A stretch of 49,855 nt of DNA from Actinomycetospora sp. Its GTDB lineage: Bacteria; Actinomycetota; Actinomycetes; Mycobacteriales; Pseudonocardiaceae. The stretch is taken from contig JAQSWW010000001.1 in the NCBI GenBank assembly GCA_029266415.1, positions 1 to 49,855 of the forward strand, given 5' to 3'. Every line of letters begins with the position of its first letter. Within the stretch, counting starts at the first letter, position 1. The position numbers and the translations under genes were made by a program. Below are positions 45,267 through 49,855 of the stretch, piece after piece. The notes beneath the pieces were generated by a model, which had not been told where the DNA came from, made no database searches, and saw only the letters and a program-made list of their open reading frames with translations.

Positions 45267-46043
45267 GTGGCCAAGCGTCTCGACCTCAAGGACGTCGACA
45301 TCTACTACGGCGACTTCCACGCCGTGCAGGACGTCAACCTCTCGGTGGCCCCGCGCAGCGTCACCTCCTTCATCGGCCCCTCGGGCTGCGGCAAGTCGAC
45401 CGTGCTGCGCACGCTCAACCGCATGCACGAGGAGATTCCCGGCGCCCGCGTCGACGGCGAGGTGCTCCTCGACGGCGAGGACATCTACGCGCGCAGCTCC
45501 GACGCCGTGTCCGTGCGCAAGACGATCGGCATGGTGTTCCAGCGCCCGAACCCCTTCCCGACAATGTCGATCCGCGACAACGTCGTCGCCGGGCTCAAGC
45601 TCGCGGGCGTGCGGGACAAGAAGAAGCTCGACGAGGTCTGCGAAGCCTCGCTGCGCGGCGCCAACCTCTGGAAGGAGGTCTCCGAGCGCCTGGACAAGCC
45701 CGGCGGCGGCCTCTCCGGCGGTCAGCAGCAGCGCCTGTGCATCGCCCGCGCGATCGCCGTGCAGCCCGACGTGCTGCTCATGGACGAGCCCTGCTCGGCG
45801 CTCGACCCCATCTCGACGCTGGCGATCGAGGACCTGATCGACGACCTCAAGAAGGACTACACGATCGTCATCGTCACCCACAACATGCAGCAGGCCGCGC
45901 GGGTGAGCGACCAGACGGCGTTCTTCAACCTGGAGGCCACCGGCAAGCCGGGCAAGCTCGTGGAGATCGACGACACCGCGACGATCTTCTCGAACCCCAA
46001 GCAGCAGGCCACCGAGGACTACATCTCCGGCCGCTTTGGCTGA
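45267..46043 (+). CDS. pstB: Phosphate ABC transporter ATP-binding protein PstB
   Basis: A 258-residue ATPase. Walker A is GPSGCGKST, the Q-loop is [13 protein letters not shown], the signature is [16 protein letters not shown], Walker B is VLLMDEP with SALDP, and the switch His is in [16 protein letters not shown] 45267 has a GAGGGA ribosome site 7 nt upstream, 11 bp after pstA. The coding region ends in a strong terminator hairpin. In M. tuberculosis the equivalent gene in this position is, as I recall, phoT. Confidence 0.96.
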   Translation: MAKRLDLKDVDIYYGDFHAVQDVNLSVAPRSVTSFIGPSGCGKSTVLRTLNRMHEEIPGARVDGEVLLDGEDIYARSSDAVSVRKTIGMVFQRPNPFPTMSIRDNVVAGLKLAGVRDKKKLDEVCEASLRGANLWKEVSERLDKPGGGLSGGQQQRLCIARAIAVQPDVLLMDEPCSALDPISTLAIEDLIDDLKKDYTIVIVTHNMQQAARVSDQTAFFNLEATGKPGKLVEIDDTATIFSNPKQQATEDYISGRFG

Positions 46044-46046
46044 CGC

Positions 46047-46092
46047 CTCGTGCGTGCTTGTCCGTGTTCCAGCACGGACGAGCACGCACGAG
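46047..46092. terminator. Strong bidirectional terminator between pstB and phoU
   Basis: A 20-bp stem with one G-U wobble and a 6-nt loop (TTCCAG). The left arm starts at 46047 (CTCGTGCGTGC...) and the right arm ends at 46092. It starts four bases after the pstB stop; outside it, GCTTTGGC and GCCAAGG can extend the pairing. The phoU stop is 37 bp away on the other strand. Confidence 0.85.
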
Positions 46093-46128
46093 CGCGGAGC
46101 GCCAAGGCTCTGTGCGTGGCGGGGGGGC

Positions 46129-46785
46129 TCAGGCCTCGGGGGTGTTGGGCATCTTGCCGGTGACCATGAAGACCACGCGGCGGGCGACGGCGACGGCGTG
46201 GTCGGCGAAGCGCTCGTAGAAGCGCCCGAGCAGCGTCACGTCGATGGCCGGGGCGACGCCGCCGGGCCAGTCCTTGCTCAGCAGCACCGTGAACAGGTGG
46301 CGGTGCAGGTCGTCCATGGCGTCGTCGTCGGACTCCATGGTGAACGCGAGCTCGATGTCGCGCGTGAGGATGACCTGGCGGGCGTCCTGCGCCAGGTCGA
46401 GGGCGACGCGGCCCATCTCGGCGAAGTAGGGCGCGACGTCGTCGGGGAGCACCTTGACCGGGTGCCGGCGCCGGGCCGCCTTGGCGACGTGGAGGGCGAG
46501 GTCGCCCATCCGCTCGAGGTCGCCCGCGGAGTGGATGGCGGCGATCACCGACCGGAGGTCGCCGGCCACGGGCGCCTGGAGGGCGAGGAGGCCGAACGCC
46601 TGCTCCTCGGCCTGGCTGCGCAGGGCGTCGATCTTGGTGTCGGAGGAGATGACGTCCTCGGCGAGGTCGAGGTCCCCCTCGAGCAGTGCCGTCGTCGCCT
46701 TCTTCATGGCTTCGCCGGCCAGCAGGGACATGTCGGCGAGCTCGCTACTGAGGGCATCGAGCTTCTCGTGATAGGCCGTGCGCAT
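46129..46785 (-). CDS. phoU: Phosphate transport regulatory protein PhoU (PhoY-type)
   Basis: A 218-residue all-helical protein of two PhoU domains. Each has the metal-cluster helix pattern: [20 protein letters not shown] in the first and [20 protein letters not shown] in the second. It restrains the phosphate-sensing kinase when phosphate is plentiful. ATG 46785 has TAGGTT (46799 down to 46794) 8 nt upstream, hence leaderless. The PHO box 46827-46848 makes it a likely member of the phosphate regulon. It converges on pstB. Confidence 0.95.
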   Translation of the reverse strand: MRTAYHEKLDALSSELADMSLLAGEAMKKATTALLEGDLDLAEDVISSDTKIDALRSQAEEQAFGLLALQAPVAGDLRSVIAAIHSAGDLERMGDLALHVAKAARRRHPVKVLPDDVAPYFAEMGRVALDLAQDARQVILTRDIELAFTMESDDDAMDDLHRHLFTVLLSKDWPGGVAPAIDVTLLGRFYERFADHAVAVARRVVFMVTGKMPNTPEA

Positions 46786-46793
46786 AGGGCGGA

Positions 46794-46799
46794 AACCTA
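46794..46799 (-). promoter_or_regulatory. phoU -10 hexamer (TAGGTT)
   Basis: Minus-strand TAGGTT, 8-nt spacer to ATG 46785. A PHO box ends 27 nt upstream of it. Confidence 0.65.
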
Positions 46800-46826
46800 C
46801 GTGCTCGCCCAGTCGGGTACCCGACG

Positions 46827-46848
46827 ACGGCGTGAACCGGGGATGAAC
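46827..46848 (-). promoter_or_regulatory. PHO box upstream of phoU
   Basis: Minus strand: GTTCATC (46848 down to 46842), CCCG, GTTCACG (46837 down to 46831): two units 11 bp apart, as at pstS. Its spacing to the -10 is identical to that at pstS (27 nt). It lies between the LCP gene stop and the phoU promoter. Confidence 0.8.
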
Positions 46849-46853
46849 GCGGA

Positions 46854-49238
46854 CTAGGTGCAGGACGAGTCGGCGGCCGTGATGGTCGGGTTGACCGGCG
46901 CGCTCCCCGCGGCCCCGGTCGGGGCGGCGTCCGCGCGCACCGTGCCGTCGAAGTCGTCGCCCAGGGTCAGCGTGAGTGTCCCCGGCACGGTGGCCGTCGG
47001 CTCGAGGGCGGCCCCGGGCACCGAGGCCGACAGCGTCGACGCGGTCGCGGCCTGGTCGGGGGAGTAGCGGATGGTCGTCGCGCGACCCGTGATCCCCGCG
47101 GCACCCTCGCTGACCACCGTGAACCCCGCGGAGCGCAGGCGCTCGGCGACGGCGCCGACGGACGGCCCGTCGGCCTGGTCGGCGCCGGGGAGGGCGGCGG
47201 CGTGCACGGCGGGTGCGGCGAAGCGCCGCTCCTCGTCGTCCCCGTCCCCGTCGTCGTCGCCCCGGTCGCGGTCCTCGTCGCCACCGTCGTCCCCGTCGCC
47301 GCCGTCGTCGGACGACCGGTCGGACGACGCCTCGCCGTCGCCGGAGCCGGAGCCCGCGCCGGCGGGGGATCGGACGTCGACCAGGCGTACCTGCGCCGGC
47401 GCCGCGGCGGGTGCGGACGGGACGAGGCCGCCGGACCCGGGCAGCGGCCGGTCGTCGATGAGCGCCGAGAACAGCGCGCGCTCCTCGCCGCGACGCAGCA
47501 CCTCGTTGCCCCGCTCGTTGGGGACGCCCGTCGTCGGCACGGTCACGAAGCTGACGGTGCGCGGGTCGAGGCTGCCGAGGGACTGCGAGAGCGCGAGCAG
47601 CTGGTCGGAGCCGATGTTCTCGCCGAACGTGGACCGAGCGATGGCCGCGACGAGGCCCTCGAGCCGCGACGGGTCGAGCAGCGTCCCGGCCGAGAGCACC
47701 GAGCGCAGGAGCGCGCCGAGGAACCGCTGCTGGCGCTGGATGCGGCCGTAGTCGCTGGACGGGTCGCCCTCGACGTGGCGGGCCCGGACGAAGTCGAGCG
47801 CCTGGCGACCGGTCAGCACCGTCGGGCCGGCCTGCGGGACGATCGTGCCGAGGACCGAGTCCTCGACGGGCTGTTCCACGCAGATCGGCACCCCGCGCAC
47901 GGCGTCGACCATGCCCTCGAAGCCCTGGAAGTCGACGCCCAGGAAGCGGTTGATCGCCAGCCCCGAGAGCTCCTGGACCGCGCGCGTCACGCAGCGGGGC
48001 CCGCCGGCGGCGTACGCGGAGTTCAGCTTCACCCGGGGCGTGGGCGGCAGCACCTGCGGCGAGTAGGCGCCGCTCACCGGGTCCCAGCGCTCGCACGCGG
48101 GCCGGGTGATCTCCAGGTCGCGCGGGAACGACACCACGGTCACCGCGGAGCGGTCCTCGGGCACGTGGACGATCATGATCGTGTCGGTGCGCGCGCCGGG
48201 GACGTCGGCGGTGTCTCCGGACTCCTCCGACGGCGGGGCGCCGGCGCGACTGTCGGAGCCGACGACGAGGAAGTTCTGGTCGCCGATCTGCGCCGCGGCG
48301 TCCTGGATCGCCGCCGAGTCGGGGTCGAGCGCGCCGATCTGCCGCACGGCCGCCTCGACCCACGACGCCGCGCCCCACCCCAGGCCGCAGACCACGACGA
48401 CGAGCACCGCGCACATCGCCGTGAACACGCGCAGGGTGCGGGGCCAGGTCCAGCCCTGCCGCCACCGGGTCACGCGAGCCCCGACCGAGGCGAGGACGGC
48501 GGACGTCGCGGCCCAGTCCGTGGCGTCCGCTCGCGTCGCGGTCGCGCGCCGGGGCGAGGCGGTCGTCCCCGCGGCGGTCGTCACAGCGGCGGTGGCGGCC
48601 GGCGGCGGATCGGCGGGAGCGGGGGGAGCCGACGGCGGGGGCCCGAGCACCGGCCGGGCCACGGCCGCGGCCGACACCGCCCGGACGTGGCGAACGGCCG
48701 GAGACTCGTCCGGATCGGTGAGGTCGGGAGGGGACTCGACCGGCTCGTCCTGCTCGTCCCCTGGCTCGTCGGGGCCGATCACCGGGTCGTCCTCGCCCTC
48801 GTCGGGCGGCGCGAGCGGGCGGAGGACCAGCGGGGCGCGGGTCGGGGGCGCCGGGGGCACCGTCACGACGGTGGGCGGCTCCTCCGGACGCGGCACGGCC
48901 GCGAGCACCGGGCGCTGACCCGCCGGCAGGGTCACCGCGTCCACGGGCGAGCGCTCGACCGGACGTTCGCTCTCCACCCCGCCGTCGGTCGCCGTGGGCG
49001 TCGGCGCGGTGACGAGCGCGGCGCCGGGCGGGCGCAGCCCGAGGCGCGGACCGCGCTTGCGGGTCAGCGGCACCATCGTCGGCGCGCGACCGACGCGCAC
49101 CGGCGTGCTGACCGGGATCCCGAACGGCACCGACGGGAGCGGGCCGGTACCGGCCGACCCGTGCGCGCGACCGGCGTCGGCCCCGGCGGCACCGGGGGCG
49201 GAGCCCCGGGCCGGGTCACCGGCGCTGTCGTCGGTCAC
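46854..49238 (-). CDS. LytR-CpsA-Psr (LCP) family cell-wall ligase with LytR_C domain
   Basis: A 794-residue protein. A Pro/Ala-rich cytosolic region of about 265 residues precedes a transmembrane helix (about 269-292, [20 protein letters not shown]). The LCP domain (about 320-525) has [27 protein letters not shown] and [23 protein letters not shown], the polyprenyl-phosphate and Arg/Asp catalytic elements. A Gly/Ser/Asp-rich linker follows, then a LytR_C domain (about 700-775). LCP enzymes attach arabinogalactan-type polymers to peptidoglycan. GTG 49238 has GAGGAG 5 nt upstream. It lies upstream of phoU in the same direction, and the gene order matches, in my recollection, Rv0822c-phoY2. Confidence 0.93.
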   Translation of the reverse strand: MTDDSAGDPARGSAPGAAGADAGRAHGSAGTGPLPSVPFGIPVSTPVRVGRAPTMVPLTRKRGPRLGLRPPGAALVTAPTPTATDGGVESERPVERSPVDAVTLPAGQRPVLAAVPRPEEPPTVVTVPPAPPTRAPLVLRPLAPPDEGEDDPVIGPDEPGDEQDEPVESPPDLTDPDESPAVRHVRAVSAAAVARPVLGPPPSAPPAPADPPPAATAAVTTAAGTTASPRRATATRADATDWAATSAVLASVGARVTRWRQGWTWPRTLRVFTAMCAVLVVVVCGLGWGAASWVEAAVRQIGALDPDSAAIQDAAAQIGDQNFLVVGSDSRAGAPPSEESGDTADVPGARTDTIMIVHVPEDRSAVTVVSFPRDLEITRPACERWDPVSGAYSPQVLPPTPRVKLNSAYAAGGPRCVTRAVQELSGLAINRFLGVDFQGFEGMVDAVRGVPICVEQPVEDSVLGTIVPQAGPTVLTGRQALDFVRARHVEGDPSSDYGRIQRQQRFLGALLRSVLSAGTLLDPSRLEGLVAAIARSTFGENIGSDQLLALSQSLGSLDPRTVSFVTVPTTGVPNERGNEVLRRGEERALFSALIDDRPLPGSGGLVPSAPAAAPAQVRLVDVRSPAGAGSGSGDGEASSDRSSDDGGDGDDGGDEDRDRGDDDGDGDDEERRFAAPAVHAAALPGADQADGPSVGAVAERLRSAGFTVVSEGAAGITGRATTIRYSPDQAATASTLSASVPGAALEPTATVPGTLTLTLGDDFDGTVRADAAPTGAAGSAPVNPTITAADSSCT

Positions 49239-49301
49239 GGATCTCCTCGCGGCTCGTGAGGTCGAACCGCGCGTCCGCGGTCCGGGGAGGTCAGCAGCCG
49301 G

Positions 49302-49307
49302 ATCGTA
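49302..49307 (-). promoter_or_regulatory. LCP gene -10 hexamer (TACGAT)
   Basis: Minus-strand TACGAT, 64 bp before GTG 49238, giving about 55 nt of leader. A perfect inverted repeat (GTGACC, GTCC loop, complement; 49314-49329) lies just upstream and could be an operator. Confidence 0.5.
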
Positions 49308-49313
49308 CGGTCC

Positions 49314-49329
49314 GTGACCGTCCGGTCAC
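49314..49329. repeat. Perfect 6-bp inverted repeat over the LCP promoter
   Basis: GTGACC/GGTCAC with a 4-nt loop, in the -35/spacer region of the proposed LCP promoter. Candidate operator. Confidence 0.4.
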
Positions 49330-49446
49330 CGCCGGGGCCACTACGCCACGCGGGCGTCCAGGCACAACGGACACCACCCGACCGGGCGACCACCGGGCCC
49401 CGTTCGGCCACCGCAATGTTCAGGTCCGGCTCAGGAACGCCACGGA

Positions 49447-49467
49447 CGGGTCAGCGGACCGGACCCG
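49447..49467. terminator. Weak terminator candidate after the GGDEF gene
   Basis: CGGGTC/GACCCG arms of 6 bp around a 9-nt loop, directly after the GGDEF gene stop on the minus strand. Weak. Confidence 0.3.
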
Positions 49468-49469
49468 GC

Positions 49470-49855
49470 TCAGGAGACGGGAAACGCGCCGCGCGCCGCG
49501 GTCTCGATGCCGCGGCGCCGGGCGGCGGGCCCGGCGAGCCGGATCGTCCCGTCGGCGTCATCCTGGTAGGCGACGGCATTGCGCCCGGCGCGCTTGGCGA
49601 CGTAGAGCAGCGAGTCGGCGGCGTCGAGGCCCGGCGCGCCGGGACGTGTCCCGTCGCCCAGGCACGCCACGCCCACACTGACCGTGACGCGCAGGTCCGC
49701 GGCGACCTCGTGCCACGGGTGCGCGTCGACCCGTGCCCGGGCCTCCTCGCACACCCGCACCGCCTCGGCGGGGGCGAGGCCGGGCAGGACGAGCGCGAAC
49801 TCCTCGCCGCCGTACCGGGCGCAGAAGCCGTCCTCGGGCAGGTCCTCGCTCATGA
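49470..49855 (-). CDS. GGDEF-domain protein, C-terminal part (5' end outside window)
   Basis: About 128 residues of a diguanylate-cyclase domain. The active-site motif is RYGGEEFALVLPG (GGEEF), followed by VTVSVGVACLGDG and ADSLLYVAKRAGRNAVAY, the last helix and strand of the fold. The N-terminal half of GGDEF and any sensor domain are beyond the window. The C-terminal tail (ARRRGIETAARGAFPVS) is unremarkable. The GGEEF form is compatible with activity. It adds a third c-di-GMP gene to the window. Confidence 0.93.
   Translation of the reverse strand, partial: MSEDLPEDGFCARYGGEEFALVLPGLAPAEAVRVCEEARARVDAHPWHEVAADLRVTVSVGVACLGDGTRPGAPGLDAADSLLYVAKRAGRNAVAYQDDADGTIRLAGPAARRRGIETAARGAFPVS

Overview
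High-GC actinobacterial chromosome, with no plasmid, phage, insertion sequence, CRISPR array, tRNA or rRNA visible. GlnR, mycothiol synthase MshD, a DUF3073 protein, an RsiG-family protein, the PurS/PurQ/small-PurL arrangement and many leaderless promoters point to Actinomycetes. Gene order fits Pseudonocardiales (Pseudonocardia/Actinomycetospora-like). This is inferred from content and order, not from a database search. From memory, 19.3-49.2 kb is a rearranged counterpart of the M. tuberculosis purL-purF-purM-(DUF3073)-ygfZ-nitrobindin-sseC2-cysA2-thiX-glnR-mshD-phoT-phoY2-Rv0822c region.

0-3.7 kb: 3' end of purA, a UBP-type zinc-finger protein, a Tat/lipoprotein glycerophosphodiester phosphodiesterase, and purD. 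3.75-7.2 kb: a duplicated two-gene cassette, each copy a small helical protein followed by a WXG100-like/lytic transglycosylase fusion. One copy has a roughly 280-residue acidic linker containing two identical palindromes in frame. 7.2-13.6 kb: an aminotransferase and a six-helix K+ channel, then on the minus strand a tightly overlapped chain of receiver-PP2C phosphatase, CHASE3 histidine kinase, Rcp1-like response regulator and threonine aldolase. 13.6-28.8 kb: the purine genes purB, purC, purS, purQ, purL, purF and purM. Interspersed are a DUF2334-like protein, an MBL hydrolase, an SGNH hydrolase, a sterol-carrier-like protein, a DUF574 methyltransferase and a PAS-GGDEF-EAL protein.

28.9-37.9 kb: DUF2945 and DUF3073 proteins, an RsiG-like c-di-GMP-binding protein, threonine dehydratase-ygfZ-fur, a DivIVA-like protein, and a short operon of a 41-residue membrane protein, nitrobindin, pxpB and pxpC. 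38-40 kb: a sulfur operon (sulfurtransferase, DUF1416) preceded by a leaderless Cys-codon leader peptide, and a membrane thioredoxin. 40.1-46.8 kb: glnR, mshD, pstSCAB and a convergent phoU. pstS and phoU each carry an 11-bp-period PHO box exactly 27 nt upstream of the -10. 46.9-49.9 kb: an LCP-family cell-wall ligase and the 3' end of a GGDEF gene.

Recurrent themes: TANNNT followed by 6-8 nt and then an A/GTG start at about 18 genes; 4-nt stop/start overlaps joining operon members; three nodes of c-di-GMP signalling (GGDEF-EAL, RsiG-like, GGDEF); and palindromic or shared intergenic repeats at gene 3' ends.
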